Of a stretch of DNA of 64,000 bases, positions 1-8,190 are shown piece after piece (position 1 is the stretch's first letter; every line of letters starts with the position of its first letter). Both the position numbers and the translations under genes were made by a program. The stretch covers positions 62,001 through 126,000 of the forward strand of contig NZ_FNOK01000011.1 of NCBI RefSeq assembly GCF_900106995.1. The letters are read 5' to 3'. Source of the stretch: Saccharopolyspora shandongensis. GTDB taxonomy: Bacteria > Actinomycetota > Actinomycetes > Mycobacteriales > Pseudonocardiaceae. The notes under the pieces are model-generated. The model made no database searches. It was not told the origin of the DNA and saw nothing but the letters and a program-made list of their open reading frames with translations.

Positions 1-1
1 G

Positions 2-355
2 CCCGCCGACCAGCCGCCGTGGGCATGCCTGCACCACGTGCTGCGCCGCTGGGCGGAGAAGATCCACTCCTCGCAGCGCGACCTGACCAGCCTCCGGCTG
101 ATCGAAACGACGCAGTCCCTGCGCGCCCGGCTGCACCAGAAGCGGGAGCAGTGGCGGCAGGACGTCGCCGATGTCCTGCGCGAGCGCTCCGGACTCGACG
201 CGTTCACCGCGGATCTGCTGACCAACGCGGCGACAGCGGCGCTCGACACCGCGTCCCGGGAGTGGTTGCGCGGCGACGCGGACCGGATGGAATCGATCGA
301 CCGGGCCTTCGAGCAGCTGGCGCCGGCTTTCGCCGGCGGAGATCCGAAGGCCTGA
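2..355 (+). CDS. TetR-family transcriptional regulator, C-terminal part (5' end outside window)
   Basis: The reading frame is open from the first bases of the window and ends in TGA at 353-355, so only about 117 C-terminal residues are present. They are helical and charged, with the pattern of a TetR ligand-binding/dimerisation domain (for example the stretches LIETTQSLRARL and LLTNAATAALDTASREWL). The N-terminal helix-turn-helix would lie to the left. The next gene converges on it after only 7 bases. The target genes cannot be named from this fragment. Family assignment rests on the look of the C-terminal half only, so it is moderately sure. Confidence 0.6.
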   Translation, partial: PADQPPWACLHHVLRRWAEKIHSSQRDLTSLRLIETTQSLRARLHQKREQWRQDVADVLRERSGLDAFTADLLTNAATAALDTASREWLRGDADRMESIDRAFEQLAPAFAGGDPKA

Positions 356-362
356 TCGCGGA

Positions 363-695
363 TCAGCGCTTGCGGCGGAAGGCGATCGCGAAGGCGACGA
401 GGGCGGTGGCGAGCGCGAGCTGGCCGCCCCAGACGATCCTGTTGACGCTGACGGCCGGGTGCCAGTTGACCTTGCCGTCGGCGGAGATCGAGAACGCCCC
501 GACCGGGCGGGCATCCACGCCGATGCCGACGCCGTCGTCATCGGCATGACCGTGGCGACCGCCGCCGGTGCGGACGTGGGCGACCGGCAGCAGGGTGGTG
601 TCGCCCTGCCGCACGGGTTCCCCGAAGACCTGGCGCTTGCCCAACCGCTCGGCCAACGCTTCCAGGATATCTCCCTGGGCGGACTGCTCTTCCAT
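363..695 (-). CDS. GerW/YtfJ-like sporulation-associated protein
   Basis: A 110-residue protein of the GerW (YtfJ) family, found in spore-forming Firmicutes and in many actinobacteria. The start ATG at 695 has a strong GAGGAG ribosome site about 6 bases upstream. Visible pattern: an N-terminal helix (ILEALAERLG), then VFGEPVRQGDTTLLPVAHV, a Gly/His/Asp-rich loop typical of the family, the GAFSISADGKVNWHPAVSVNRIV block, and one C-terminal hydrophobic segment (about residues 88-106) ending in basic residues, so it is probably membrane-anchored. It is convergent with the TetR gene. The biochemical role of the family is poorly defined; in Bacillus it affects spore germination. Confidence 0.7.
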   Translation of the reverse strand: MEEQSAQGDILEALAERLGKRQVFGEPVRQGDTTLLPVAHVRTGGGRHGHADDDGVGIGVDARPVGAFSISADGKVNWHPAVSVNRIVWGGQLALATALVAFAIAFRRKR

Positions 696-845
696 GATCT
701 GCTCCTCGCGACGCTGTCGGACCGAACCGACGCTAGCCGGAGCCGCGGTGCCGTGCCGCGCAGTTCTCCCATTACCTACGGGGTAATCGACGCGATGCGG
801 GATCGCCGCGAGACTCGTGGCAGTTCCGAACCGAGGGGAAACGCG

Positions 846-1241
846 ATGACCTTCAGGACAACCGTCGACGACTTCCTGCAGACCCTGGCCGGCGGCGACC
901 CCGACGCCATCGCCGCGCTGTTCGCCGAGACCGTCGACTGGAAGATCGTCGGATCGCCTGCGGTGCCGTGGATCCGGCACTGCACGACACGCGCCGACGT
1001 CGCCGAGTTCTTCCGCACGATGCTGGGCGGTTTCGTCGCCGAGGAGACCGCGGTGCGCATCGACCACCTCCTGGTCGACGGGCCGCACGCGGTGGTGCTC
1101 GGCGAGGTGTCGCAGGTCATCAGGGCCAACGGCCGGGCCTTCACCACCCCGTTCGCCTTGCACCTGACCGGCGAGGACGGCCTGATCACCCGCTACCACA
1201 TCTACGAGGACAGCCTCGTCGTCGCGAAAGCCGCCGCGTAG
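846..1241 (+). CDS. SnoaL-like/NTF2-fold protein
   Basis: A 131-residue protein with the one-domain NTF2/SnoaL pattern: an N-terminal helix (VDDFLQTLAGGDPDAIAALFAETVDWKI), a middle region with the usual PW and RADVAEFF segments, then beta strands ending in RYHIYEDSLVV. Family members are ketosteroid-isomerase-like enzymes or stress and catabolic accessory proteins, so the reaction cannot be assigned. The ATG at 846 follows the purine-rich GAGGGGAAACGCG. It is divergent from the GerW-like gene, with about 150 bases between the two starts. Confidence 0.7.
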   Translation: MTFRTTVDDFLQTLAGGDPDAIAALFAETVDWKIVGSPAVPWIRHCTTRADVAEFFRTMLGGFVAEETAVRIDHLLVDGPHAVVLGEVSQVIRANGRAFTTPFALHLTGEDGLITRYHIYEDSLVVAKAAA

Positions 1242-1323
1242 CGGCCTACTCGTACGGGAGAGTGCCCGCACCTGCCCCAGCCACAGCTGCGGCGCATGCC
1301 GGCGCACTGCGCCGATCACCTCG

Positions 1324-1476
1324 TCACATCCCCTGCGGCCCAGCGGAATCCGGTAGTGCAGCCAACTCCGGGCCCAGCGGCTCCGCCGGTTCTTCGTCCC
1401 GCACGAATCGGCCCAGCACCACGTCGTCCCGGTCGATCGGCTCCGACGGCCACAACTCGATGCTGTACGAGGGCAT
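1324..1476 (-). CDS. Small hypothetical acidic protein
   Basis: A possible 50-residue protein (begins MPSYSIELWPSEPIDRDD, ends PDSAGPQGM). It is acidic and proline-containing with no recognised domain. It lies downstream of the alcohol dehydrogenase on the same strand, separated from it by the repeat at 1556-1706. A GAGG about 11 bases before the ATG could serve as ribosome site. Composition looks protein-like rather than the arginine-rich read-through typical of wrong frames in this DNA, but no homology can be claimed. Confidence 0.35.
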   Translation of the reverse strand: MPSYSIELWPSEPIDRDDVVLGRFVRDEEPAEPLGPELAALPDSAGPQGM

Positions 1477-1555
1477 GCGTGCCGTCTGCCTCGACCCGTC
1501 GGCCCAGTGCGAGGAGACGCCGCTGAGAGCGGTGATCGGCTGGTGGCTTCGAAGT

Positions 1556-1706
1556 GCTGCAGCGAACGGCCTGTCCGCCTCGCCTATCGGAACGAACGGG
1601 CCGTTCACTCCACACCAGCCGATGCCCGCCGACGCCGGACGGCTGCAGCGAACGGACCGTTCACCTCCCCTACCGAGGCGAACGGGCCGTTCACTCCACA
1701 CCAGCC
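1556..1706. repeat. Two 65-nt direct repeats with GAACGGnCCGTTC palindromes
   Basis: Copies at 1556-1620 and 1642-1706 (period 86). Both begin GCTGCAGCGAACGG and end with an identical 27-nt stretch starting GAACGGGCCGTTC (1594-1620 and 1680-1706). The core is an inverted repeat; the second copy carries an additional one (GAACGGACCGTTC). The array starts about 10 bases past the stop of the minus-strand dehydrogenase. It is non-coding on either strand as far as I can see. Confidence 0.8.
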
Positions 1707-1715
1707 AACGACGGG

Positions 1716-2819
1716 TCAGAAGCGGATGACCTGGCGCATGGCCCGCCCGGCGGCGAGCTCGTCCATCCCGTGGTTGATGTCGTCGAGATCGATGGTGCCC
1801 GACACCAGCTGGTCGACCGGCAGCTTCCCGGCCCGCCACAGGGCCGCGTACTCCGGGATGTCCTGCGCGGGCAGGCCGGAACCGAGGAACGAGCCGATGA
1901 TCGTGCGGGTCTCGCTCACCAGCGCCAACGGCGAGATGCTGCTGCGCGCCTCCGGCGAGGCCAGGCCGACCGAGACCGTCCGCCCGGCGGGCGCGGTCAC
2001 CGAAACCGCCGTCTCGAACGCCTTCGCGTTGCCGCTCGCCTCGACGACCACCGAGGCCTTGTGCCCGGATTCGACGGCCTCCGCCGGCGTCAACGCCTTC
2101 GCCGCGCCGAGTTCGAGGCCGCGAGAACGCTTGCCCGCCAAGGGATCCACGACGGTCACGCTGCCCGCGCCGCAGGCCAGCGCCACCAGCACCGCCGCCA
2201 TGCCGACCCCGCCGACGCCGACCACCGTGACGTCCTCGCCGGGCTCGATGCGGGCGGCGTTCTTCACCGCGCCACCACCGGTGAGCACCGCGCAGCCGAG
2301 CAGCGCGCCGATCTCGGGCGGCACGTCGTCGGCGACCGGCACGACCGAGTGGCGGTCGACCACGGCGTGCGTGGCGAATCCGGAAACGCCGCAGTGGTGG
2401 TGCACCTCGCGGCCGTCCCACTTCAGGCGGCGAGCGCCGGAAAGCAGCGTGCCCGCGCCGTTGGCGGCCCAGCCCGGCGAGCACAGCGCCCGCCCACCCG
2501 CGCGGCACGCGTCGCATTCCTCGCACCGCGGCACGAAGTACAGGACGACGCGCTGCCCGACGGCGAGGTCGGTGACGCCGTCGCCGACCTCGGTGACCCG
2601 GCCGCAGGCCTCGTGCCCGAGCAGCATCGGCACCGGACGCACCCGGTTTCCGTCCACAACGGACAGATCGGAGTGGCAGACCCCGGCGGCCTCCAGCTGC
2701 ACGAGCAGCTCACCCGGCCCGGGCGCGTCGAGGTCGAGTTCGGTGACGGCAAGCGGCCGCGACCGCTCCCACGGCCCAGGCCGACCGCATTCCTGCAGCA
2801 CCGCGCCCCTGATCTCCAT
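1716..2819 (-). CDS. Zinc-dependent medium-chain alcohol dehydrogenase
   Basis: A 367-residue NAD(P)-dependent dehydrogenase. Catalytic-zinc residues are visible in GVCHSDLSV (Cys, near residue 37) and LLGHEACGRV (GHE block). The structural-zinc lobe has its cysteines in CEECDACRAGGRALC. The Rossmann motif is VVGVGGVGMAAV. The C-terminal part (EYAALWRAGKLPVDQLVS, then DDINHGMDELAAG) is typical of the class III/AdhC-like branch. The ATG at 2819 follows GGAGGAG with 7 bases of spacing. Substrate unknown; arylalkyl or formaldehyde-adduct alcohols are possibilities. It is the last gene before the repeat at 1556-1706. Confidence 0.88.
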   Translation of the reverse strand: MEIRGAVLQECGRPGPWERSRPLAVTELDLDAPGPGELLVQLEAAGVCHSDLSVVDGNRVRPVPMLLGHEACGRVTEVGDGVTDLAVGQRVVLYFVPRCEECDACRAGGRALCSPGWAANGAGTLLSGARRLKWDGREVHHHCGVSGFATHAVVDRHSVVPVADDVPPEIGALLGCAVLTGGGAVKNAARIEPGEDVTVVGVGGVGMAAVLVALACGAGSVTVVDPLAGKRSRGLELGAAKALTPAEAVESGHKASVVVEASGNAKAFETAVSVTAPAGRTVSVGLASPEARSSISPLALVSETRTIIGSFLGSGLPAQDIPEYAALWRAGKLPVDQLVSGTIDLDDINHGMDELAAGRAMRQVIRF

Positions 2820-3052
2820 CACCACGCTCCTCCACGCCACCGAACCAGTGCCCATCTGCTCACACCGAACACCGACTTTCAACCCCTGCCCGCGGCGCCG
2901 ACCGGGCCCCTCGGGACCGCAGGGAAAGATGGTCCTGCCAAGCGGTGTCGCAGTGCTGGACGACGGGCGGCTGATGGTGGCCGGTTCTGCGGGCAACGCA
3001 GACGGATCGCAGCCCTTCATCGCGACCTGACCGCTCGCCCGGATCGGACAAC

Positions 3053-3094
3053 GGTGAAGGGCACCACCGCGTCATCGCGATGATGCCCTTCACC
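3053..3094 (-). terminator. Hairpin after the aldolase-like gene
   Basis: Perfect 11-nt arms (GGTGAAGGGCA and TGCCCTTCACC) start 8 bases after the stop codon of the minus-strand gene ending at 3102. There is no clear U-tract, so it could be a non-canonical terminator or mRNA 3' end. Confidence 0.6.
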
Positions 3095-3101
3095 AGGCAT
3101 G

Positions 3102-4355
3102 TCAGAGTCGGCCGAGCTTGCGGATCTCCGGTTCCGCCAGGCCCGTCATCTCCTTGACCTCGTCCGCGTCGATCGCGCCGTTGTCCAGCGCCCGCACGAA
3201 GGACGCCGCCAGCGCTCGCGCCGTCGCCGGCTCGTCCAGCACCGCGCTGCCGCTGGCCGACACGTACGCCGACAGCCGCGCCGCCTCCGCCGCAGCCGAG
3301 TCGCGGAACGCCGCGAACACCGCCGCGTACCGCGTCACCAGCTGCGCCGGGTGCAGGTCCCAGCCCTGGTAGTAGCCGTGCTCCAGGGACCGGCGGGTCA
3401 GCTCGTAGTGGGTGCGCCAGCCGTGGTGCACCTGGTCGCCGACCGGCAGCACGTTCGTCGAGCCGTCGGACAGGAACACCCCGGTGCCCGCGGCGGACAC
3501 CTGCATGGCGTGCCGCGCGAAGTCGCAGGCGCGGTGCGCGAGGTGCTGGTGCGCGGCGGTCAGCCCGCAGCTGGCGGTGTAGTCGTAGGTGCCGAAGTGC
3601 AGCCCGGTGACCCGGCCGTCGCCCGCCCGCAGGAACAGCGGCAGCGCGAAGCGGCCGTGCGAGTCCACGATGGACTGCGTGGTCTCCACCTGGATCTCGA
3701 AGCGCAGCGACTTCTCCGGCATGCCCAGCTGCTGCTCGAAGAGCTCCAGCAGCTCGACGAACACCTCGACCTGCGCGACGTCCACGACCTTCGGGAAGGT
3801 GAGCACGAATCCGGCGGGCAGGCTGCCCCACTGCTGCAGCAGCGCGGTGAGGAAGACGTCCAGCGTGCGCACCGAGCGGGCGCGCAGCTCCGGGGTGTCG
3901 AAGGACTTCACCCGCAGGCCGAAGTTCGCCGGCTCCACGCCGTCGCGCAGCCACCCGGCGACCACCCCGGCGGTCCGCTCGGCGTCGGCGTCCTCGACGT
4001 CGTCACCGGGCCGCCCGTAGCCGTCCTCGAAGTCGATACGCAGGTCCTCGACCGGCGTGTTCTGCAGCTTCGCCCGCACCCGCGGGTGCACGGCCCGGGC
4101 GATCTGCTCGTCCATGCCGAGGATCTCGACGAGGTCCTCGGGCCGGGCGGCGTCCCGGTCGAGCGCGGCCAGCGCATCCCGCCCCCACTGCCGCACCGTG
4201 TCGGCGTCGACCTTGCTCGCCGGCACGTAGCAGGTGTGCACCGGCTGCCGGGCCGCGCGCGCGCCCGGGTACGTGCGCGCGATGTGCTCGTCCACCTCGG
4301 ACAGGCGGGCGAGCCGACGGTTGATCTCGGCGGATTCCAGCGAGGTTCTGGCCAC
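3102..4355 (-). CDS. HpcH/HpaI aldolase/citrate-lyase-like protein (DUF6986 type)
   Basis: A 417-residue protein of the CitE/HpcH TIM-barrel type that in many actinobacteria sits next to malate synthase. Features consistent with a metal-dependent C-C lyase fold: DLRIDFEDGYG (acidic cluster), LRFEIQVETTQSIVD (the Glu-containing strand seen in CitE-like enzymes) and LHFGTYDYTASCG. GTG at 4355 is chosen because it follows GGAGCGCAA and begins at the conserved part; the open frame extends upstream but looks non-coding there. It lies 156 bases downstream of aceB on the same strand. The true substrate is not established. Confidence 0.8.
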   Translation of the reverse strand: MARTSLESAEINRRLARLSEVDEHIARTYPGARAARQPVHTCYVPASKVDADTVRQWGRDALAALDRDAARPEDLVEILGMDEQIARAVHPRVRAKLQNTPVEDLRIDFEDGYGRPGDDVEDADAERTAGVVAGWLRDGVEPANFGLRVKSFDTPELRARSVRTLDVFLTALLQQWGSLPAGFVLTFPKVVDVAQVEVFVELLELFEQQLGMPEKSLRFEIQVETTQSIVDSHGRFALPLFLRAGDGRVTGLHFGTYDYTASCGLTAAHQHLAHRACDFARHAMQVSAAGTGVFLSDGSTNVLPVGDQVHHGWRTHYELTRRSLEHGYYQGWDLHPAQLVTRYAAVFAAFRDSAAAEAARLSAYVSASGSAVLDEPATARALAASFVRALDNGAIDADEVKEMTGLAEPEIRKLGRL

Positions 4356-4511
4356 TTGCGCTCCCTTCGTCCGGCAGCCGGGAGGCGTCCCCGGCTGCCC
4401 AGCTCGGCTGCGGCAATGGGGCCGCACGTCCTCGGGGATGCGATTCCGGGTAAGTGATACCCGTTGGAATCGCGGAGGACGCACGGCCCCGGCGGATCAC
4501 CGCAGTTCGAC

Positions 4512-6101
4512 TCAGTCGATCTCTTCGTAGGCGGGCAGCGTCAGGAAGTCGACGAACTCGTCGGCCACCGCCACCTGCTCGAACAGCTCGACGGCCCGGC
4601 CCAGGTTGTCGACCGGGAAGCCGTGTTCGGCCCGCAGCTGCTTCTCGGTGTCGGCCAGCACCTCGCGGACCAGGTCCGCGGTGACCCGCTCGCCACCGGT
4701 CAGCACCACGTTGTTGTGCAGCCACTGCCAGATCTGCGAACGCGAGATCTCGGCGGTCGCGGCGTCCTCCATCAGGTTGTGGATCGCCGCCGCGCCGTTG
4801 CCGCCCAGCCACGACACGATGTAGCGAACGCCGACGTCGACCGCGGCGCGCAGGCCCTCGATGGTCTTCTCACCGGGGGTGTCGGCCACCGACAGCAGCT
4901 GGTCGGCGGTCACCGAGACCTCGTCGCGGGTGCGGTCGATCTGGTTGGGCTTGTCGCCCAGCACCGCGTCGAACTCCTCGAAGCAGATCGGCACCAGGCC
5001 GGGGTGGGCGACCCAGGAGCCGTCGAAGCCGTCGCCGGCCTCGCGCTTCTTGTCGGCGTGCACCTTGTCCATCGCGGCCGCGTTGGACTCGTCCTTGGTG
5101 GGGATGAACGCGGCCATGCCGCCGATCGCGAACGCGCCGCGCTTGTGGCAGGTGCGCACCAGCAGTTCGGTGTAGGCGCGCATGAACGGCGCGGTCATGG
5201 TCACCGAGTTGCGGTCCGGGAGGATGTACTTGTCCGAGTCGCGGAAGGTCTTGATCACGCTGAACAGGTAGTCCCAGCGGCCCGCGTTGAGGCCGGCGGA
5301 GTGGTCGCGCAGCTCGTAGAGGATCTCCTCCATCTCGAACGCGGCCGGGTAGGTCTCGATCAGCACCGTGGCGCGCACCGAGCCGTGCTGGACGCCGAGT
5401 TCCTGCTGGGCGTGCGTGAACACGTCGTTCCACAGCCGCGCCTCGAGGTGGCTCTCCATCTTCGGCAGGTAGAAGTACGGCCCGCTGCCGCGGCTGATCA
5501 GTTCCTTGGCGTTGTGGAAGAAGTGCAGGCCGAAGTCGACGAACGCGGCGACCACCGGCTTGCCGTCGACCAGGATGTGCTTCTCGTCGAAGTGCCAGCC
5601 GCGGGGGCGCACCAGCGGAACGGCGTGCTTGACGTCGTCGCGCAGCTTGTAGTGCTTGCCCTCGGGCGTGGTCAGCTCGATCTGCTTGCGGACCAGGTCG
5701 TAGAGGTTGACCTGGCCGGAGACCACGTTGCGCCAGTGCGGGGTGTTGGCGTCCTCGAGGTCGGCGAGCCAGACGCGCGCGCCGGAGTTCAGCGCGTTGA
5801 TGGCCATCTTGCGGTCGGTCGGGCCGGTGATCTCGACGCGCCGGTCGGCGATGTCGGCCGGCGGCGCGGCCACCTGCCAGTCGCCTTCGCGGATGTGCCG
5901 GGTCTCCTCCAGGAAGTCCAGCCGACCCTTGGCGGTGGCTTCGGCGCGGCGCTCCTTGCGCCGGGCGAGCAGTTCGTCGCGGCGGGCACCGAAGGCGCGC
6001 TGCAGACCAGCGACGAACTCAAGAGCTTCCTTGGTGAGGATCTCGTCCCCGCGCTCGACGGCACCGCCGAGCACCTGCACTCCTGCCGGGGTTTCGGACA
6101 T
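4512..6101 (-). CDS. aceB: Malate synthase A
   Basis: Condenses glyoxylate and acetyl-CoA to malate, the second glyoxylate-shunt step. The 529 residues match the A isoform rather than the roughly 720-residue G form. Signature blocks include the TGPTDRKMAINALNSGA segment, WLADLEDANTPHW, and the acetyl-CoA/glyoxylate site region ATVLIETYPAAFEMEEILYEL and GRWDYLFSVIK. The ATG at 6101 follows AGAGGTGG. Divergent from the IclR gene, which probably controls it; in Streptomyces an AllR-type IclR protein regulates a malate synthase that drains glyoxylate from purine breakdown. No isocitrate lyase or allantoin gene is present here. Confidence 0.95.
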   Translation of the reverse strand: MSETPAGVQVLGGAVERGDEILTKEALEFVAGLQRAFGARRDELLARRKERRAEATAKGRLDFLEETRHIREGDWQVAAPPADIADRRVEITGPTDRKMAINALNSGARVWLADLEDANTPHWRNVVSGQVNLYDLVRKQIELTTPEGKHYKLRDDVKHAVPLVRPRGWHFDEKHILVDGKPVVAAFVDFGLHFFHNAKELISRGSGPYFYLPKMESHLEARLWNDVFTHAQQELGVQHGSVRATVLIETYPAAFEMEEILYELRDHSAGLNAGRWDYLFSVIKTFRDSDKYILPDRNSVTMTAPFMRAYTELLVRTCHKRGAFAIGGMAAFIPTKDESNAAAMDKVHADKKREAGDGFDGSWVAHPGLVPICFEEFDAVLGDKPNQIDRTRDEVSVTADQLLSVADTPGEKTIEGLRAAVDVGVRYIVSWLGGNGAAAIHNLMEDAATAEISRSQIWQWLHNNVVLTGGERVTADLVREVLADTEKQLRAEHGFPVDNLGRAVELFEQVAVADEFVDFLTLPAYEEID

Positions 6102-6219
6102 GGGAAGTCCACCTCTTTCTGCTGCCGGGTTCCAGACGGTGGCTTGATGGCTCACCTTGCCGCGTGGCGGACTGTCGCGCACCCGACGAGGCGCGCGGCG
6201 GCCGTTCCGCTAGCGGTAC

Positions 6220-6341
6220 GCCCGTTATGTTTTCTGCATCGTGGATGTTAGTTTCCATATAGCGTTCGAAGCAACATGAGCTGGCGCACCCGCTACGGAC
6301 TAGACTCTGCTCAGCCAGCACAGTGGAAAGGGAGTTCTGCG
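6220..6341. promoter_or_regulatory. Shared aceB/IclR intergenic control region
   Basis: This AT-richer strip between divergent genes holds TTTTCTGCATCG, GTTTCCATATAGCG and TTCGAAGC, plausible IclR-family half sites, and TAGACT at 6301-6306 as a possible -10 for the plus-strand gene. No convincing -35 was found. Binding sites are inferred from position and composition only. Confidence 0.35.
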
Positions 6342-7121
6342 ATGACCACTGGCCCGCAGCGGGCGACTCAGGGCGGAGGGGTGCAGTCGGTCGAACGCAC
6401 CTTCGAGCTCCTGGAACTGATGGCCGACGCCGGCGGTGAAGTCGCCCTGTCCGAGCTCGCCGAGAAGTCCGGCCTGCCGCTCCCGACGATCCACCGCATC
6501 ATCCGCACGCTGGTGAGCAACGGTTACGCCCGCCAGCAACCGTCGCGCCGGTACGCGCTCGGCCCCCGGCTGATCCGGCTCGGCGAGACCGCCAGCCGCG
6601 CGCTCGGCTCCTGGGCCCGCCCGTACCTCGCGGAGCTCACCGACGCCACCGGCGAGACGTCCAACATGGCGGTGCTCGACGGCGAGCAGATCGTCTACGT
6701 CGCGCAGGTCCCCTCGCAGCACTCCATGCGGATGTTCACCGAGGTAGGCCGCCGGGTCGACGCGCACGCCACGGCCGTCGGCAAGGCCGTCATGGCCACC
6801 ATGCCGCCGGAGACGGTGACGCAGCTGCTCTCCCGCACGACGATGCACCCGCAGACCGAGCGCACCATCATCACGGTCGAGGCGATGCAGGAGGAGCTGG
6901 GCCGCATCCGCCAGCAGGGCTACGCGCTGGACGACGGCGAGCAGGAGGTCGGCGTGCGCTGCTACGCCGTAGCCGTGCCGGGAGCGCCGGCGGGAGCGGC
7001 GATCTCGATCTCCGGCCCGGAGGGCCGGATGACGCGGATCTCGACGGACGAGGTCATCCCGCTGATGAAGCGCCTGGCCAACGACCTGTCGGCCGAGCTG
7101 AGCGTCAGCAACACGGCCTGA
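6342..7121 (+). CDS. IclR-family transcriptional regulator (AllR-like)
   Basis: A 259-residue regulator with an N-terminal winged helix-turn-helix (about residues 10-70: SVERTFELLELMA, SELAEKSGLPLPTIHRIIRTLVSNGY) and a C-terminal IclR effector domain (NMAVLDGEQIVYVAQ, DAHATAVGKAVMA, GYALDDGEQEVGVRCYAVAV). The last two motifs are characteristic of AllR-type proteins that sense glyoxylate or allantoate. ATG at 6342 follows AAGGGAG. Divergence from aceB and the aldolase-like gene suggests it represses them until glyoxylate accumulates; this is inference. An intrinsic terminator follows at 7137-7198. Confidence 0.88.
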   Translation: MTTGPQRATQGGGVQSVERTFELLELMADAGGEVALSELAEKSGLPLPTIHRIIRTLVSNGYARQQPSRRYALGPRLIRLGETASRALGSWARPYLAELTDATGETSNMAVLDGEQIVYVAQVPSQHSMRMFTEVGRRVDAHATAVGKAVMATMPPETVTQLLSRTTMHPQTERTIITVEAMQEELGRIRQQGYALDDGEQEVGVRCYAVAVPGAPAGAAISISGPEGRMTRISTDEVIPLMKRLANDLSAELSVSNTA

Positions 7122-7136
7122 TCCGCCGCGGTTTCA

Positions 7137-7198
7137 ATTGAAACTGCCGAATCCAGCACCATCTGGCTGGTGCACCTGGCAGTTTCAATGAGGTTTTT
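7137..7198 (+). terminator. Intrinsic terminator of the IclR gene
   Basis: Stem ATTGAAACTGCC (7137-7148) pairs with GGCAGTTTCAAT (7178-7189) and encloses a small GCACCA/TGGTGC hairpin. GAGG and five Ts follow (7194-7198). It overlaps the 14-nt palindrome GTTTCAATTGAAAC at 7131-7144, which recurs at 7495-7508. Confidence 0.75.
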
Positions 7199-7466
7199 CC
7201 AACCTCGTTCTGCGTGGCGGTGCGGGTGGCGGCCCCCCTGCGGGAGTTACAGCGCCCGCCTGGCTGTGGGTGCCCTGACTTACTATATGTATGCCAATAC
7301 ACGGCGTCAGGGCCGTCCTCGCCGGAGGAACCCCAGAGGGGTGGGCTCCGTGAACCCGCGGCGGTGCCAGTTGCGAGGGCGGGCCTGAAAGCGCCTGACG
7401 GCGCTTGGCGACGGCGCGCACTCAGGCGCAGGTCAGACGCCGCAGCTGCGGTACCCGACCAGGATG
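7199..7466. other. Gene-free stretch between two convergent terminators, with an AT-rich inverted repeat
   Basis: No protein-like frame is visible. At 7272-7313 the arms GCCCTGAC and GTCAGGGC enclose an AT-rich core with TACTATATG and ATGTATGCCAATACAC; the latter contains a GTAT-GCCA-ATAC dyad like a GntR-type operator. Further downstream are small GC-rich dyads. It could be a relic promoter region or an RNA gene; nothing proves either. Confidence 0.35.
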
Positions 7467-7504
7467 AAAAACCCTCAATGGAAACTGGGGTCCAGTTTCA
7501 ATTG
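7467..7504 (-). terminator. Intrinsic terminator of the DedA-like gene
   Basis: On the minus strand, CAATTGAAACTGG and CCAGTTTCCATTG form a stem with one mismatch, followed by AGGG and five Ts (positions 7471-7467). It directly follows the stop codon at 7513. The sequence is related to the plus-strand terminator at 7137-7198. Confidence 0.75.
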
Positions 7505-7512
7505 AAACTGCG

Positions 7513-8190
7513 TCAGTCCGAGGTCTCGCGTTGACCGACGGGCGGCTTAGACGAGGTTGAGACAGGTCCGGCAAGCGGCGAAGGCACTTGCTGGACCTGG
7601 CGGAGCTGTTTGCGGCGGCGGAGCCACCACACCGCCAGCACGAGCACGGCGGCGATGCCGAGCAGCGGCAGGCCTAGGAGGCCCACCGTCGACTGCACCT
7701 GCTCGTAGGCCTCGCCCGACCAGGCGCCGAGCAGCACCAGCGTCGTCGCCCAGGCCGCCGCCACCGGCACGTTGCAGATCGTGAACCGCAGGTGGGTCAC
7801 CTTGGCGTGCCCCGCCAGCCGGGGCACCAGTGTCCGCACCACGGCGAAGCACTGCGACGCCGCCACCGTCAGCTCCGCGCGTCCGTCCAATGCGGACTCC
7901 GCGCGCGCGAACCGCTGCTCGCCGAAGCGCTTGACCAGCTGCCGCCGCAGCAAACCGTCCCGGCGGCCGCGGAAGTACCCGTGCTGGCAGCCCAAAGCCG
8001 TCGCACCGAAAGCGCTGATCGCGGCCAGCCACACCTCCACGACGCCCTGCCCGGCGAGCCAGCCGAGCGCCAGCACCGTGCCCGACCCCGGCAGGAAAAC
8101 CCCGATCAGCAGGCCTGATTCGGCGAACAGCAGAACCGCGACGACGACGAGCGCGAGCGGGCCGGGGATCCCGGCCAGGAAATCCGTCAT
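7513..8190 (-). CDS. DedA/SNARE-associated-type membrane protein
   Basis: A 225-residue integral membrane protein of the DedA (VTT) superfamily, implicated in recycling of undecaprenyl-phosphate or phospholipid scrambling. Visible: hydrophobic segment 1 (about residues 8-30), the family segment FLPGSGTVLALGWL, the amphipathic middle with AKVTHLRFTICNVPVAAAWA, and C-terminal membrane segments. The family's usual FxR sequence appears as YFRGRRDG followed by FGEQRFARAE. The ATG at 8190 overlaps the tsaE stop (ATGA), suggesting coupled translation. The C-terminal tail is polar and short. Confidence 0.78.
   Translation of the reverse strand: MTDFLAGIPGPLALVVVAVLLFAESGLLIGVFLPGSGTVLALGWLAGQGVVEVWLAAISAFGATALGCQHGYFRGRRDGLLRRQLVKRFGEQRFARAESALDGRAELTVAASQCFAVVRTLVPRLAGHAKVTHLRFTICNVPVAAAWATTLVLLGAWSGEAYEQVQSTVGLLGLPLLGIAAVLVLAVWWLRRRKQLRQVQQVPSPLAGPVSTSSKPPVGQRETSD

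Noticed and set aside
7131..7510. A complete MITE or insertion sequence with terminal inverted repeats
   Set aside because: Both ends work as intrinsic terminators of the flanking genes, no target-site duplication is visible, and no transposase is present. Left as a question in the findings.
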